Shown here: positions 20,388 through 31,622 of the stretch, piece by piece | How the letters are laid out: each line of letters begins with the position of its first letter | How positions within the stretch are numbered: position 1 is the first letter of the stretch | Assembly: GCF_900187985.1 (NCBI RefSeq) | Contig: NZ_FZOA01000005.1 | Location: 124,001 to 188,000 of the forward strand | Source: Methylobacillus rhizosphaerae | GTDB taxonomy: Bacteria > Pseudomonadota > Gammaproteobacteria > Burkholderiales > Methylophilaceae | DNA length: 64,000 bases | Direction of reading: 5' to 3' | Notes under the pieces: model-generated | What the model saw: only the letters and a program-made list of their open reading frames with translations | Databases searched by the model: none | Told to the model about the DNA's origin: nothing | Made by a program: the position numbers and the translations under genes

Positions 20388-20891
20388 TTACTTCTTGCCA
20401 AGTGACTTCAATACCTTGTCAGTGATATCGATCTTCTTGTTGGCATAGGCCACGCCACTGTATACCACCAGGTCATAGCCTTCTGCTTCAGACACTGAGG
20501 AAACTGCCTTATTGATCTTGTCCTGCAATACACCTAACTCTTCGTTCTTGCGCAGATTGACATCTTCACGTAATTCACGCTGCTTACGCTGGAACTCGAT
20601 TTTGAGGTTGGATGCATCGCGCTCCTTGTTACGGCGATCTGCTTCCGACATGGTCAGACTGTCTTTTTCCAGTGCAGTTTCAAGATCACGGATCTGTTTC
20701 TGCAACTTGTCCAGTTCAGTAGTACGTGGACCAAATTCCTTTTCAAGCTTCTTGCCACTTTCAGCGGTTTGCGGGGCTTCCTGCAGGATCTTGTCAACCT
20801 GTACATAGCCGATTTTCAACTCAGCTGCCTGTGTACTCACTGCAAAAGATATAGCACTTGCCACCAACAGACTTTTCAACAACTTATTCAA
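20388..20891 (-). CDS. skp: OmpH/Skp family periplasmic chaperone
   Basis: 167 aa with a cleavable signal peptide ending TQA and a long charged helical region (about 45-125), the tentacles of the Skp trimer that hold unfolded outer-membrane proteins. The start is TTG at 20891, with AGGAG eight bases upstream. It lies between bamA and lpxD, the standard order. Confidence 0.94.
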   Translation of the reverse strand: MNKLLKSLLVASAISFAVSTQAAELKIGYVQVDKILQEAPQTAESGKKLEKEFGPRTTELDKLQKQIRDLETALEKDSLTMSEADRRNKERDASNLKIEFQRKQRELREDVNLRKNEELGVLQDKINKAVSSVSEAEGYDLVVYSGVAYANKKIDITDKVLKSLGKK

Positions 20892-20958
20892 TTGACTTTC
20901 TCCTGAAATTCAAGCGTTTGTTTCAATAATTTTAATTCACTATAAGGATTTAGTGAAA

Positions 20959-23298
20959 TCAGAACTGTTGTCCCATCTGGAATTGCAACATCTGGGTACG
21001 GTCACCATCCTGCTTGTTGAGAGGCTTGGCCAATACCAGTTTAATCGGCCCGAATGGAGACAACCAGCTTACTCCCACCCCGGTGGAATAGCGAATATCA
21101 CTCAAGCTTGTAGAATAATCCTTTCCATATGCATCGATACCGTCACCTGCAATCGAACCGGCATCAATGAAGGTACTCAAACGCAAGGAGTTATTGTCTT
21201 TCATGCCAGGAATCGGGAAATACAATTCTGCATTTGCCAGCATGCGCTTGGTACCGCCGGCAGCAAAGTCACTATAGGTTCCATTCGTATCGTAAATACG
21301 CGGACCAATCGAGCTTTGTTCATAACCACGCACCGAGTTCACACCACCGGCATAGAAGTTCTTGAAGAATGGGAAATCCTTGTCACCATAGTTATTGCCA
21401 TAACCAATTTCGCCATTAAGCATCAAGGTTACATGCTTGCTGATATCCTTGTACCAGGCATGCTTGTATTCCAGTTTGTAGTACTGCAAATCCAGGCCAG
21501 GCAAGGAAACTTCAGAGCTGATACGTTGCAATACCCCGCGATTCGGGAACATGATGTTGTCACGCGTGTCATGCGTCCATGCGAGATTGACAAACCATGA
21601 GCTGTTGCTACAACTATTCTGATCTTCTGCAGCGCTGCAATAACGCTTGAATTGCGGTGGACTATTAGTGCTCAGCTCCACGTCAGTATAGTCGAACGTC
21701 AGGCCGGCACTGATAAAGTCACGTTCATTCAGCGGCATGCCGAAGTTCACACCTGCACCATATGAGGATGTCTTGTAGTCACCCGTATTCAGGTAGGTCG
21801 TATCCACTTTACGATGGTAAAGATTGAAACCACGGCTGATACCATCCGGCGTGAAATAAGGATCCGTATAGCTCAAGGAATACACGGTATTGATCCGACC
21901 AGTATTCACCTGAGCAGCAACACGGTTACCAGTGCCCAGGAAGTTGTTCTGGTTGATGGTCACACCCAGCACAACACCTTCATAGCTGGATAGACCGGCA
22001 CCAAACATGACGCTACCAGTGGAGCGTTCCGTTACATTAATGTTGAGGTCAACCTGGTCGTTGGTGCCAGGCACAGCCGGTGTTTCCACATTGACATCAG
22101 AGAAGAACTGAAGGCGCTCAAGACGCTGCTTGGAACGCTCAATCTTGTCCGCACCATACCAAGCAGATTCCAGCTGACGCATTTCACGGCGCAATACTTC
22201 ATCGCGGGTACGTGTATTACCTGTCAGGTTGATACGACGCACATACACCCGACGGCCCGGATCAATATAGAAGGTAAATGCAACGGTATGCTTGTCCTTA
22301 TCCACCTCGGGAATGGCATTGACGTTGGAAAATGCATAGCCATCGTTGCCCAGGCGGTCATTGAGCGCCTTGCTCGACTCGGTCACGCTCTGGCGATTGA
22401 AAATATCGCCGGGCGCTACAGAAATCAAATTACGTGCCTCAGCTTCCGGCAGCAGCATCTCGCCTGCCAGCTTGACATCAGTCACGGTGTATTTTTCGCC
22501 CTCGGTGACGTTGATCGTAATATAAATATCACGCTTGTCAGGAGTAATGGATACCTGGGTAGAGTCCACGTTGAACTCGAGGTACCCCTGATTCATATAA
22601 AACGAACGCAATGCCTCAAGGTCAGCGGTCAGTTTCTGTCTTGAATACTGGTCGTTCTTGTTCCACCAGGTCAACCAGTTAGGTGTAGTAAGGGTCAGTT
22701 TTTCCAGCAACTCGTCCTGCGTGAAGTCCTTACTACCCACAATGTTGATATTGCGGATTTTGGAGACGGCACCTTCCTCAATATCAAAACGCACTGCCAC
22801 CCGGTTTCTTTCCAGCGGTGTCACGGATGTTTTGACAGAGGCACTGTATTTACCTTGTGCCAGGTACTGACGCTTGATTTCCTGTTCTGCACGATCAAGC
22901 ATGGATTGATCAAAAATCAATCCCTCCGCCAGGCCGATCTGCTTCAGACCTTCCTTCATCTTGTCGGTAGGAAACGACTTGTTGCCATTGAAGACCAGTT
23001 GCGCAATGGCAGAACGTTCCTGTACCAGAACCACAAGCACACCACCATCAGACTCGATCCGCACATCCTTGAAAAAACCGGTCCCGTAAAGCGACTTGAT
23101 TGCCTGCGTCGCCTTTTCCTCTGTCATGGTGTCGCCGACACGCACTGGTAGATAATTAAATACTGTGCCCGCCTCGGTTCTCTGCAACCCCTCCACACGG
23201 ATATCTTTCACGACAAAAGACTCTTGTGCCAATGCTGAAGTGGAATACAGTGCCAGGATGAGCAGCGGAATTTGTTTAAGCTTCATGCCAAACTTCAT
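20959..23298 (-). CDS. bamA: Outer membrane protein assembly factor BamA
   Basis: 779 aa. A signal peptide ends SALAQ, five POTRA domains follow to about residue 425, and then a 16-strand barrel ending in QMGQQF with a terminal phenylalanine. The VRGY motif (SVRGYEQ) of Omp85 proteins is visible near residue 660. I start at the ATG at 23298, with AGG about nine bases upstream, rather than the TTG three codons earlier. It follows rseP and precedes skp. Confidence 0.96.
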   Translation of the reverse strand: MKFGMKLKQIPLLILALYSTSALAQESFVVKDIRVEGLQRTEAGTVFNYLPVRVGDTMTEEKATQAIKSLYGTGFFKDVRIESDGGVLVVLVQERSAIAQLVFNGNKSFPTDKMKEGLKQIGLAEGLIFDQSMLDRAEQEIKRQYLAQGKYSASVKTSVTPLERNRVAVRFDIEEGAVSKIRNINIVGSKDFTQDELLEKLTLTTPNWLTWWNKNDQYSRQKLTADLEALRSFYMNQGYLEFNVDSTQVSITPDKRDIYITINVTEGEKYTVTDVKLAGEMLLPEAEARNLISVAPGDIFNRQSVTESSKALNDRLGNDGYAFSNVNAIPEVDKDKHTVAFTFYIDPGRRVYVRRINLTGNTRTRDEVLRREMRQLESAWYGADKIERSKQRLERLQFFSDVNVETPAVPGTNDQVDLNINVTERSTGSVMFGAGLSSYEGVVLGVTINQNNFLGTGNRVAAQVNTGRINTVYSLSYTDPYFTPDGISRGFNLYHRKVDTTYLNTGDYKTSSYGAGVNFGMPLNERDFISAGLTFDYTDVELSTNSPPQFKRYCSAAEDQNSCSNSSWFVNLAWTHDTRDNIMFPNRGVLQRISSEVSLPGLDLQYYKLEYKHAWYKDISKHVTLMLNGEIGYGNNYGDKDFPFFKNFYAGGVNSVRGYEQSSIGPRIYDTNGTYSDFAAGGTKRMLANAELYFPIPGMKDNNSLRLSTFIDAGSIAGDGIDAYGKDYSTSLSDIRYSTGVGVSWLSPFGPIKLVLAKPLNKQDGDRTQMLQFQMGQQF

Positions 23299-23303
23299 TA
23301 AAA

Positions 23304-24668
23304 TCAACCTGTTATAAACCTGGTTATGTCATTATAAAAAGCAACTGCAAACAGCAGTGCCAATATTGCCAGCCCAATACGTTGCCCCACATCCATGATG
23401 GCCTCCGAGACAGGGCTACCCTTTAAAATTTCTATCGTATAATACAGCAAATGCCCACCATCCAACACTGGTACAGGCAATAGATTCAATATCCCCAGGC
23501 TGATACTGATCAGAGCCAGGAAGCCAACAAATGATTTCCAGCCGGAATGTGCACTCTGTCCCGCATAACTCGCGATCGTCACAGGCCCGCTCACACCCTT
23601 CCACGATGCTTCGCCTGTCACCATTCTTCCCAGCATCCTGAGACTGAAGACAGAAGTTTCCCAGGTTTTATCAATGGCCTTGCGCATGGATTGCCATGGC
23701 CCATAATTCACCACCACCATCATTTTCTCCATGATGGCATCATCCACCTGAAAAGCCGCTCCAATACGCCCTGTCTTCACTCCGTTATCATCGACATTAT
23801 CCGGTGTCACCACCACTTCCACTCCCCGGCCTTCACGGCTGACCCTCAGTGCCAGAGGCTGTCCCGGATGTTCGCGCACCAGTGTGACAAACTGTTCCCA
23901 CTCATGAATTGACTGATCGTTAACGGTCAACACTTCATCCCCTGGCTTCAAACCGCCCTTCTCTGCAGCACTATCAGGCATAACATCCCCGATGCGTGCC
24001 GGCATAGGCAAACGATAAGGCTTCAAGCCCAGTTTTTCCAGGAAATCAGACTCGATATCTTCCTTGTCCAGGCTATCCAGCCCGAGCGTCACCGTGCGTT
24101 TCTGCTGTGCCTCGTCCTGGACCTGTATGGTCACTGCAGGTGCCTTGATTGATTCCTGCATCAATATCCAGCGGACATCAGTCCAACTTGTCACAGCCTT
24201 ACCTTCAATGGCAGTAATCAGGTCATGCTGGCGCAATTCAGCCTGCGCAGCTGGTGTTGCTACAGGAATTTCCCCTAGCAACGGTTTCATGCCCGGTACG
24301 CCCTGCATGAACAACAGCCAGTACAAGAAAATAGCCAACAGCAGGTTGGCGACTGGTCCAGCTGCCACGATCGCGATACGTTTCCAGACAGATTGCCGAT
24401 TAAAGGCACGGGATAACTCCGTCTCACTCAGGCCACCTGCAGGCAACTCATGCTCGTCCAGCATTTTGACATAACCGCCCAGAGGCAATACTGAAATCAC
24501 GAATTCGGTCTGGTCCGCACCAAAACGCCGCCTGAAAATGGGCTTACCAAAGCCGAGTGAGAAACGCAGCACCTTGACATTGCACCAGCGTGCCACCTGG
24601 AAATGACCATACTCATGCACCGTCACCAGGATGCCAAGTGCCACGAGAAACGCAACCAGGGTCAGCAT
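23304..24668 (-). CDS. rseP: Site-2 protease RseP
   Basis: A 454-aa intramembrane zinc metalloprotease that cleaves anti-sigma-E and remnant signal peptides. HEYGH near the N-terminus supplies two zinc ligands, [13 protein letters not shown] the third, and two PDZ domains lie between. The ATG at 24668 has GGAG at a good distance and overlaps the dxr 3' end; an ATG four codons earlier has no such site. Confidence 0.95.
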   Translation of the reverse strand: MLTLVAFLVALGILVTVHEYGHFQVARWCNVKVLRFSLGFGKPIFRRRFGADQTEFVISVLPLGGYVKMLDEHELPAGGLSETELSRAFNRQSVWKRIAIVAAGPVANLLLAIFLYWLLFMQGVPGMKPLLGEIPVATPAAQAELRQHDLITAIEGKAVTSWTDVRWILMQESIKAPAVTIQVQDEAQQKRTVTLGLDSLDKEDIESDFLEKLGLKPYRLPMPARIGDVMPDSAAEKGGLKPGDEVLTVNDQSIHEWEQFVTLVREHPGQPLALRVSREGRGVEVVVTPDNVDDNGVKTGRIGAAFQVDDAIMEKMMVVVNYGPWQSMRKAIDKTWETSVFSLRMLGRMVTGEASWKGVSGPVTIASYAGQSAHSGWKSFVGFLALISISLGILNLLPVPVLDGGHLLYYTIEILKGSPVSEAIMDVGQRIGLAILALLFAVAFYNDITRFITG

Positions 24669-25834
24669 GATGGTCTCCATTGCATGGCCTGGGAGCGGGC
24701 CAGCGCATCCACTCCAATCAGTTGGGCAATCGAATTGACTGGCTCAATATGCATTGAATTCATGACGGATTCAATCAACTGTGGAATATCCTGAAAACCT
24801 ATGCCTCCTTTCAGGAAAGCGTCTACCGCAACCTCGTTAGCCGCATTAAGGATGGCCGGAGCCGTTCCTCCCTGCGCCAGCGCATCGAATGCCAGACGCA
24901 AGCATGGGAAACGCGCAGTATCAGGTGCTTCAAAATCCAGACGACCCACCTGGAACAAATCCAACGCACTCACTCCAGCATCCAGTCGCTCCGGATAACC
25001 CAGGCCATAGGCAATAGGAGTACGCATATCCGGGTTTCCCATCTGCGCCAACACAGAACCATCGACATATTCAACCATGGAGTGGATCACGCTCTGCGGA
25101 TGGACAACCACTTCAATCTTTTCCGCAGGAGCATTGAATAGCCAGTGAGCCTCAATGACTTCCAGCCCCTTGTTCATGAGCGTGGCAGAATCAATCGTGA
25201 TTTTTGGTCCCATGACCCAGTTAGGGTGGTTCAGGGCCTGAGCAGGTGTGACTGCTTTCAGCTCGTCCACGCTTGCCTTGCGAAAAGGCCCGCCGGAGGC
25301 TGTCAACAAGATGCGTTTCACTCCCCCATCCTGCAGTGCACTCAAGCGCCTGGCCGGCATCACCTGGAAAATAGCATTATGCTCACTATCAATGGGCAGC
25401 AAAGTAGCTCCACCCTTTTCCACCGCCTGCATAAACAGGCTGCCAGCCATGACCAGCGTCTCTTTGTTGGCAAGCAGGATACGCTTACCTGCATGGGCTG
25501 CCGCAATGGCTGGCTTGAGACCAGCAGCACCGACAATAGCAGCCATGACAACATTCACATCCACATGCGATGCCACTTGCTCCAGGGCCTCGATACCTTC
25601 AAGCACTTGCGTATCGGTATCACGCAGTGCCTGCCGCAGCCTTTCCGCTGCATCCGTATCGAGCATGACCGCATATCGCGGCTGGTAGCGCCGGCATAAT
25701 TCGGCCAACTCGCTCACGCGGGAGTGGGCGGTAAGCGCAAACACCCGATAACGCTCCGGATGGCGGGAAATCACATCCAGAGTATTGAGACCTATCGTGC
25801 CTGTTGCACCTAAAATCGTGACATTTTGTAGCAT
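24662..25834 (-). CDS. dxr: 1-deoxy-D-xylulose 5-phosphate reductoisomerase
   Basis: Second step of the MEP isoprenoid pathway, 390 aa from [15 protein letters not shown] at 25834. Upstream in-frame codons would add eight residues not found in the family. The NADPH-binding loop is at the N-terminus, and the metal site and flexible loop are around [10 protein letters not shown] and [20 protein letters not shown] (positions about 150-230). It makes precursors used by uppS in the same operon. Confidence 0.96.
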   Translation of the reverse strand: MLQNVTILGATGTIGLNTLDVISRHPERYRVFALTAHSRVSELAELCRRYQPRYAVMLDTDAAERLRQALRDTDTQVLEGIEALEQVASHVDVNVVMAAIVGAAGLKPAIAAAHAGKRILLANKETLVMAGSLFMQAVEKGGATLLPIDSEHNAIFQVMPARRLSALQDGGVKRILLTASGGPFRKASVDELKAVTPAQALNHPNWVMGPKITIDSATLMNKGLEVIEAHWLFNAPAEKIEVVVHPQSVIHSMVEYVDGSVLAQMGNPDMRTPIAYGLGYPERLDAGVSALDLFQVGRLDFEAPDTARFPCLRLAFDALAQGGTAPAILNAANEVAVDAFLKGGIGFQDIPQLIESVMNSMHIEPVNSIAQLIGVDALARSQAMQWRPSC

Positions 25835-25839
25835 GGGAA

Positions 25840-26667
25840 TTACGCGGAATACATCCACGCTTGGTAATAAAGCGGCAAATGAAGAAACAAGGCTGCCAGA
25901 GGCAGGCTGGATGTCAGCCCATCGACCCGGTCAAGAACCCCACCATGTCCGGGCAACAGTGTTCCACTGTCCTTGAAACCTGACTGGCGCTTGATCAGCG
26001 ACTCGAATAAATCTCCCATGATGCTGAATACAGCAAGTATGAGGAAGCCAGGAATAATGAATAGGTTCAGGTTGAATGCCACGCACAAGGCCCAGCCATA
26101 CAACCCAACTGCGACCAGGGCACCCAGCACTCCTTCCCAGGTTTTTCCGGGACTGATATGGACAGCAAGCTTATGTCTGCCGAAACGCTTGCCTGCAAAA
26201 TAGGCTGCACTGTCTGCAATCCACACTACCAGCATGACAGCCAGCAATATCCAAGGAGTAATGGCACGCAGGCTTACCAAGGCCAGCCACAAAGGCAGCA
26301 CCAATATCCACCCGGACAGCAACATCAGGTAGACATTGCGTATCCTGGCGCGAGACATCAGCCAGGCTGGAGCCAGCACAATCCAGAACAGGGCTGCCAC
26401 GGGCAAGCCCCAGAACAAGGCATACTCTTGCAGAAACGCATTCTCAGGACCATGCCCGAATGTCAACAAAACTCCACCCAGCGCGGTAGCAGCGAGATAA
26501 AGATATTTCACGGCAGGCTTGAATCCTGCCATGTTGGACCACTCCCAGAGACCGATGATGCTGGCAGCCAACATCAACAACGACCAATATGGCTCTGGCA
26601 ACAGAAACAGGGCAAGTAGGAATGCAGGAATCAAGACAGCTGCAGTTAACAGGCGGGTTTTCAACAT
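25840..26667 (-). CDS. cdsA: Phosphatidate cytidylyltransferase
   Basis: A 275-aa polytopic membrane enzyme making CDP-diacylglycerol. About eight hydrophobic helices are visible. The C-terminal CDP-alcohol signature is present, with [12 protein letters not shown] and the run ending [11 protein letters not shown]. It starts two bases after the uppS stop and precedes dxr. Confidence 0.95.
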   Translation of the reverse strand: MLKTRLLTAAVLIPAFLLALFLLPEPYWSLLMLAASIIGLWEWSNMAGFKPAVKYLYLAATALGGVLLTFGHGPENAFLQEYALFWGLPVAALFWIVLAPAWLMSRARIRNVYLMLLSGWILVLPLWLALVSLRAITPWILLAVMLVVWIADSAAYFAGKRFGRHKLAVHISPGKTWEGVLGALVAVGLYGWALCVAFNLNLFIIPGFLILAVFSIMGDLFESLIKRQSGFKDSGTLLPGHGGVLDRVDGLTSSLPLAALFLHLPLYYQAWMYSA

Positions 26668-26669
26668 AT

Positions 26670-27422
26670 TCAGTTTGTTATCAGTTGTTCACTTGTTTGG
26701 CCGAACCGGCGCTCGCGCTGCTGATAGGAAATAATTGCCTGCTTGAATTCAGCTTCGTCAAAATCCGGCCATAATGTATCGGTAAAATAGAGTTCACTGT
26801 AGGCAAGCTGCCATAGGAGAAAATTGCTGATGCGCTGCTCACCGCCCGTACGGATGAACAGGTCAGGCTCAGGGGCATAATGAGTGCTGAGATAAGCAGC
26901 AAGATCATTCTCGGTGAAACTGCTGGCAAGTTCAGGCTTTTCAAGCAATAAACGCTTCATCGCCTGCATGATATCCCAGCGCCCCCCATAATTGACAGCA
27001 ACCGTCAATGTCAGGCCATTGTTGGTGGCTGTCTGCTGTTCTGCTTCAGCAATACTATGTACCAGCGCAGGGTCAAATCGGGAGCAATCCCCAATCATGC
27101 GCAAACGGATATTATTTTCCGCAAGCTTTCCCACTTCCTGCTTCAAGGCTTCCATAAACAGGTTCAGCAGGAAACTGACCTCCTCTTCTGGACGGCGCCA
27201 GTTTTCACTGCTGAAGGCAAACAGGGTGAGGTACTTTACTCCATGCGCAGCACATTGGCGTACCACTTCGCGCACAACTTCCACGCCTCGCTTATGCCCG
27301 GCTGCTCGCGGAAGAAAACGTTTTTTGGCCCAACGTCCATTGCCATCCATGATAATGGCAATATGCTGGGGAACATCACCCGTTGCCGGGACAGTCTGGG
27401 TGGAGCTGGAAAAAAGTGCCAC
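26670..27422 (-). CDS. uppS: Undecaprenyl diphosphate synthase
   Basis: A 250-aa cis-prenyltransferase making the C55 carrier for peptidoglycan and O-antigen. [15 protein letters not shown] near the N-terminus contains the catalytic aspartate, and [15 protein letters not shown] near the C-terminus is the second signature. It lies between frr and cdsA. Confidence 0.97.
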   Translation of the reverse strand: MALFSSSTQTVPATGDVPQHIAIIMDGNGRWAKKRFLPRAAGHKRGVEVVREVVRQCAAHGVKYLTLFAFSSENWRRPEEEVSFLLNLFMEALKQEVGKLAENNIRLRMIGDCSRFDPALVHSIAEAEQQTATNNGLTLTVAVNYGGRWDIMQAMKRLLLEKPELASSFTENDLAAYLSTHYAPEPDLFIRTGGEQRISNFLLWQLAYSELYFTDTLWPDFDEAEFKQAIISYQQRERRFGQTSEQLITN

Positions 27423-27470
27423 TCAATGCTCCGCGAAGATAAACACAATAAAAAATCAATCGGTGTGCGA

Positions 27471-28028
27471 TTAAACCGCCATCAACTCGGTTTCCTTGGT
27501 TTGCAGCATTTTGTCGATTTCTGCCACGTATTTGTCAGTCAGCTTCTGCACATCATCCTGAGCACGACGTTCATCATCCTCACTGGCTTCCTTGTCCTTG
27601 ACCAGCTTCTTCAAGGCATCATTGGCATCACGACGTACATTACGCACTGCAACTTTGGCATTCTCTCCCTCGCTACGCACGACCTTGATCAGGTCACGCC
27701 TGCGCTCTTCAGTCAGCATCGGCATAGGAACACGAATCACATCGCCATTAGTAGCAGGGTTTAAACCGAGATCAGAATCACGAATGGCTTTCTCCACTTT
27801 GCCTATCATGGTTTTTTCATAGGCTTGTACATTCAAGGTACGGGCATCACCAAGACTGACATTAGCAACCTGGTTGACTGCCACCATTGATCCATAGTAC
27901 TCAACCATCACATGATCCAGTAATCCCGTATGCGCACGGCCCGTACGGATCTTGCTCAAATCAGTTTTCAATGCTTCAATGGATTTCTGCATTTTCTGGT
28001 CTGCAGTACTTTTTACGTCTTGTATCAT
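27471..28028 (-). CDS. frr: Ribosome recycling factor
   Basis: A 185-aa two-domain protein that splits post-termination ribosomes with EF-G. Family features are [10 protein letters not shown] near residue 25 and the C-terminal coiled coil [20 protein letters not shown] strong AGGAG precedes the ATG. It follows pyrH by 34 bases. Confidence 0.98.
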   Translation of the reverse strand: MIQDVKSTADQKMQKSIEALKTDLSKIRTGRAHTGLLDHVMVEYYGSMVAVNQVANVSLGDARTLNVQAYEKTMIGKVEKAIRDSDLGLNPATNGDVIRVPMPMLTEERRRDLIKVVRSEGENAKVAVRNVRRDANDALKKLVKDKEASEDDERRAQDDVQKLTDKYVAEIDKMLQTKETELMAV

Positions 28029-28062
28029 GATTTCTCCTGCCTAAATTACGTGTATCTGAGTG

Positions 28063-28779
28063 TTACGGTAGAACGCGAGTTCCTTCGTCCTCACCCATCA
28101 CGACCCGTTTCAGTGCTCCCTGACGGAAAATACTGAATACGGAAATTGGTAACTTCTGATCCCGACACAAGGTCAATGCGGTCGCGTCCATCACCTTGAG
28201 ATTTTTGACAATAGCCTCATCAAACGTCAGGCTCTTGTAACGCATGGCTTCCGGATTGCGCTTGGGATCATCCGTATAGACGCCATCTACCTTGGTCGCC
28301 TTGAGCACAATGTCAGCATTAATTTCCATGCCGCGCAATGCTGCGGCAGTATCAGTGGTAAAAAATGGGTTGCCCGTGCCAGCACCAAAGATGACAACAC
28401 GCCCCTCTTCCAAATAACGAATCGCCTTGCCACGAATGTATGGCTCAGCCACCTGCTCGATATTCAACGCAGACTGCACGCGACTGACCAGGCCGATATG
28501 CTTCATGGCATCCTGCAAGGCCAAGGCATTCATCACGGTGGCCAGCATTCCCATATAGTCCGCTGTTGCCCGGTCCATACCTTCAGCTGCCGGCGCAACG
28601 CCACGAAAAATATTACCACCACCAATCACTACAGCCACCTCCACGCCGAGATCAACCACCTCCTTGACCTCTTCCACGATGCGGGTAATGGTCGCTCGGT
28701 TGATACCGTAGCTGTCATCCCCCATCAGGGCTTCACCAGAAAGTTTCAATAGTATGCGTTTATAGGCGGGAGTGCTCAT
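28063..28779 (-). CDS. pyrH: UMP kinase
   Basis: A 238-aa amino-acid-kinase-fold enzyme. [12 protein letters not shown] at the N-terminus binds phosphates and [10 protein letters not shown] follows. The start at 28779 is chosen because AGGA lies eight bases upstream and the upstream 14 codons are not conserved in the family. It lies in the rpsB-tsf-pyrH-frr cluster common to bacteria. Confidence 0.97.
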   Translation of the reverse strand: MSTPAYKRILLKLSGEALMGDDSYGINRATITRIVEEVKEVVDLGVEVAVVIGGGNIFRGVAPAAEGMDRATADYMGMLATVMNALALQDAMKHIGLVSRVQSALNIEQVAEPYIRGKAIRYLEEGRVVIFGAGTGNPFFTTDTAAALRGMEINADIVLKATKVDGVYTDDPKRNPEAMRYKSLTFDEAIVKNLKVMDATALTLCRDQKLPISVFSIFRQGALKRVVMGEDEGTRVLP

Positions 28780-28884
28780 GGGGATCCTGATTGTTATGCA
28801 AATTGTGCAAAACGTGAGCATTCGCAGGGCAAATAGCTCACGTTCAGTTTACTACAAGGTTATCGCGGCATGCGCGATCATCCC

Positions 28885-29760
28885 TTAACCTTTTGCTGCA
28901 GCAGCAACTTCAGCAGCAAAGTCAGTGACAACCTTCTCAATACCCTCACCCACCACATACATGGTGAAAGAAGCAATGCTGGCATTGTTGGCCTTGAGCA
29001 ATTGCTCAATGGTCTGCTTGTCGTCCTTGACGAATGGCTGGCTCAGCAAAGTCACTTCTTTAAGGAATTTCTGCACAGTACCTTCTGCAATTTTCTCCAG
29101 CATGGCTTCCGGCTTGCCGGCTTCCCTTGCCTTCTCAATGGCGACACGACGCTCTGCGTCCAGCAGTTCAGGTGCTATACCGCTGGCATCCAGTGACTTC
29201 GGCTTGGCAGCTGCAATATGCATGGCAATATCCTTGCCCAGCGCTTCATCACCACCAACTACATCCACCAATACACCAATACGGCCTCCGTGGACATAAC
29301 TTGCCAGCGTGCCCTTGGCTTCAGCAGCCACAAAGCGGCGCACGGTAATATTTTCGCCAATCTTGCCAACCAATTGAGCACGCACACTCTCGACATTGCC
29401 GCCTGCAATGTTCAGTGCGGAAAGAGCAGCCACATCAGCTGGCTTCTCATCAGCTGCGACATTTGCCACTTGAACGGTGAACTCCAGGAAGTCTGCATTC
29501 TTGGCACAGAAGTCAGTTTCAGAGTTGACTTCAACAATGGCACCTACTTTGCCATCAGCCTTGATGCTAACAGCTACTACACCTTCAGCAGCGACACGGC
29601 CAGCAGCCTTGCTTGCCTTATTGCCAAAACGCACACGCAGGATTTCCTCTGCACGCGCCATATCACCCTCAGCTTCAGTCAAAGCTTTCTTGCAATCCAT
29701 CATAGGTGCATCGGTACGTTCACGCAGTTCCTTGACCATACTTGCGGTAATTTCAGCCAT
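28885..29760 (-). CDS. tsf: Elongation factor Ts
   Basis: A 291-aa nucleotide exchange factor for EF-Tu. The N-terminal UBA-like module ([19 protein letters not shown]) and the core motif [11 protein letters not shown] are seen. It follows rpsB, separated by 85 bases that contain a terminator-like hairpin at 29811-29834. Confidence 0.98.
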   Translation of the reverse strand: MAEITASMVKELRERTDAPMMDCKKALTEAEGDMARAEEILRVRFGNKASKAAGRVAAEGVVAVSIKADGKVGAIVEVNSETDFCAKNADFLEFTVQVANVAADEKPADVAALSALNIAGGNVESVRAQLVGKIGENITVRRFVAAEAKGTLASYVHGGRIGVLVDVVGGDEALGKDIAMHIAAAKPKSLDASGIAPELLDAERRVAIEKAREAGKPEAMLEKIAEGTVQKFLKEVTLLSQPFVKDDKQTIEQLLKANNASIASFTMYVVGEGIEKVVTDFAAEVAAAAKG

Positions 29761-29807
29761 TTTTACTCCTTACACTATAGTTTTTTGGCCTCAGGCCAGA
29801 ATCAGGT

Positions 29808-29834
29808 ACAAAAAAAGGGGGCCAAAGCCCCCTT
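29808..29834 (-). terminator. Intercistronic terminator between rpsB and tsf
   Basis: On the minus strand AAGGGGGC-TTTG-GCCCCCTT is followed by a further T run, a complete intrinsic terminator. Because tsf has to be expressed, it probably acts as a partial terminator that makes rpsB message exceed tsf message. Confidence 0.75.
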
Positions 29835-29845
29835 GTAACAGGGTC

Positions 29846-30595
29846 TTACTCTGCCGCGGCTTCTTCAACCTCGACAAATTCTTCTTCAGACGCTGCCTTT
29901 ACAATTTCATTGATGCTTTGGTTGCGACCTTCCAGTACGGCATCTGCAATGCCACGTGCATACAGACGGATCGCACGACTGGAGTCATCATTACCAGGAA
30001 TCACATACGCAATACCGTCAGGGGAGTTGTTAGTATCAACAACACCGATCACAGGGATACCCAGCTTGTTGGCTTCAGTGACTGCACCACTTTCGTGGCC
30101 AACGTCGATAATGAAGATAGCGTCAGGCAAGCCACCCATTTCCTTGATACCACCGATAGAACGCTCAAGCTTTTCAACTTCACGCTTGTAACCAAGCGCT
30201 TCCTTCTTGCCGAACTTCTCGATGCCGCCATCTTGCAGCATGGCTTCATAATCATTCAGGCGCTTGATGGATTGCTTGACCGTCTTGAAGTTAGTCAGCA
30301 TGCCACCCAACCAGCGATGATTGACGTATGCGCAGTTAGCACGTGATGCTTCTTCCTTGATGATTTCACGAGCCTGGCGCTTGGTGCCAACAAACAGGAT
30401 GCGACCCTTGTTTGCTGCCAGTTGACGCACATACTTCAGTGAGTCCTCAAACAGGGGAAGGGTCTTTTCCAGGTTGACGATATGAATCTTGTTGCGATCA
30501 CCGAAGATGTACTGAGCCATCTTGGGATTCCAGTAGCGGGTTTGGTGACCAAAGTGGACACCAGCTTCCAGCATTTGACGCATAGTAACGGACAT
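29846..30595 (-). CDS. rpsB: 30S ribosomal protein S2
   Basis: 249 aa from [18 protein letters not shown], the conserved start; GGAG lies eight bases before the ATG at 30595, and the 21 upstream in-frame codons are not conserved. [11 protein letters not shown] and the C-terminal acidic tail are typical. It is the first gene of the long envelope block and diverges from map. Confidence 0.97.
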   Translation of the reverse strand: MSVTMRQMLEAGVHFGHQTRYWNPKMAQYIFGDRNKIHIVNLEKTLPLFEDSLKYVRQLAANKGRILFVGTKRQAREIIKEEASRANCAYVNHRWLGGMLTNFKTVKQSIKRLNDYEAMLQDGGIEKFGKKEALGYKREVEKLERSIGGIKEMGGLPDAIFIIDVGHESGAVTEANKLGIPVIGVVDTNNSPDGIAYVIPGNDDSSRAIRLYARGIADAVLEGRNQSINEIVKAASEEEFVEVEEAAAE

Positions 30596-30813
30596 TTCAA
30601 ATCTCCAGTAAGGGTTATGCTTCCATACGCCCAACATCACCTGCATACGAGCAGGCACCCTGTACGGGGCATATGTGCAGATTTGCAGCCTGACAACATT
30701 GACAAGCTACGGGGTTTCACCTGGCAAGCATTATTCCTGCCAAGCGGGTGCGTATGCTACCATAAGCAGCTGTACGAATTCAAGGAAAACCTAGGCGCAA
30801 GCCTTGCAATACC

Positions 30814-31614
30814 ATGGCAATCAACATCAAATCTGAAAAAGATATCGAAAAAATGCGCGTAGCCTGCAAATTGGCTGCCGAAGTACTGGATTTTATCACA
30901 CCCCATATCAAGCCAGGCGTGACTACAGGCAAGCTGGATGAGCTCTGCCATGACTACATGGTCAATGTGCAAAAAACCATCCCTGCCCCGTTAAACTACG
31001 CCCCGCATGGCCATACACCCTACCCGAAATCCATCTGTACTTCAGTCAACCATCAGATCTGCCATGGCATTCCGGGTGAGAAAATACTGAAAAATGGAGA
31101 TGTACTGAATATTGATATTACGGTCATCAAGGATGGTTATTACGGTGACACCAGTCGCATGTTCCATGTCGGCGAGATTTCCATTCAGGCCAAGCGCTTG
31201 TCCGACATTACTTATGACTGCATGTGGCTGGGCATTGACCAGGTAAAGCCCGGCGCGACACTGGGCGACATCGGCCATGCCATCCAGACTTATGCCGAGA
31301 AACATGGTTTCAGCGTAGTACGGGAATTCTGTGGTCACGGCATCGGCAAGAACTTCCATGAAGATCCACAAGTGCTGCATTACGGGCAGCCTGGCAAGGG
31401 AGCCGTGCTGAAGCCTGGAATGATTTTCACCATCGAACCCATGATCAATGCCGGTAAACGGGATATCAAGCAACTGGGAGATGGCTGGACTATCGTCACC
31501 AAGGATCACAGCCTGTCTGCTCAATGGGAACATACGATACTGGTTACCGATACAGGATATGAAGTCTTGACAGTATCAGCAGGTACGCCTGCAAGCCCGG
31601 CGTTCATCAAATAG
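30814..31614 (+). CDS. map: Methionine aminopeptidase, type I
   Basis: A 266-aa metalloprotease removing N-terminal methionine. The ligands sit in NIDITVIKDGYYGDTS (two aspartates), GHGIGKNFHE (histidine), FTIEPMIN and QWEHT (glutamates). Divergent from rpsB, as in many proteobacteria, and 8 bases upstream of glnD. Confidence 0.97.
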   Translation: MAINIKSEKDIEKMRVACKLAAEVLDFITPHIKPGVTTGKLDELCHDYMVNVQKTIPAPLNYAPHGHTPYPKSICTSVNHQICHGIPGEKILKNGDVLNIDITVIKDGYYGDTSRMFHVGEISIQAKRLSDITYDCMWLGIDQVKPGATLGDIGHAIQTYAEKHGFSVVREFCGHGIGKNFHEDPQVLHYGQPGKGAVLKPGMIFTIEPMINAGKRDIKQLGDGWTIVTKDHSLSAQWEHTILVTDTGYEVLTVSAGTPASPAFIK

Positions 31615-31622
31615 CCTGTCCC

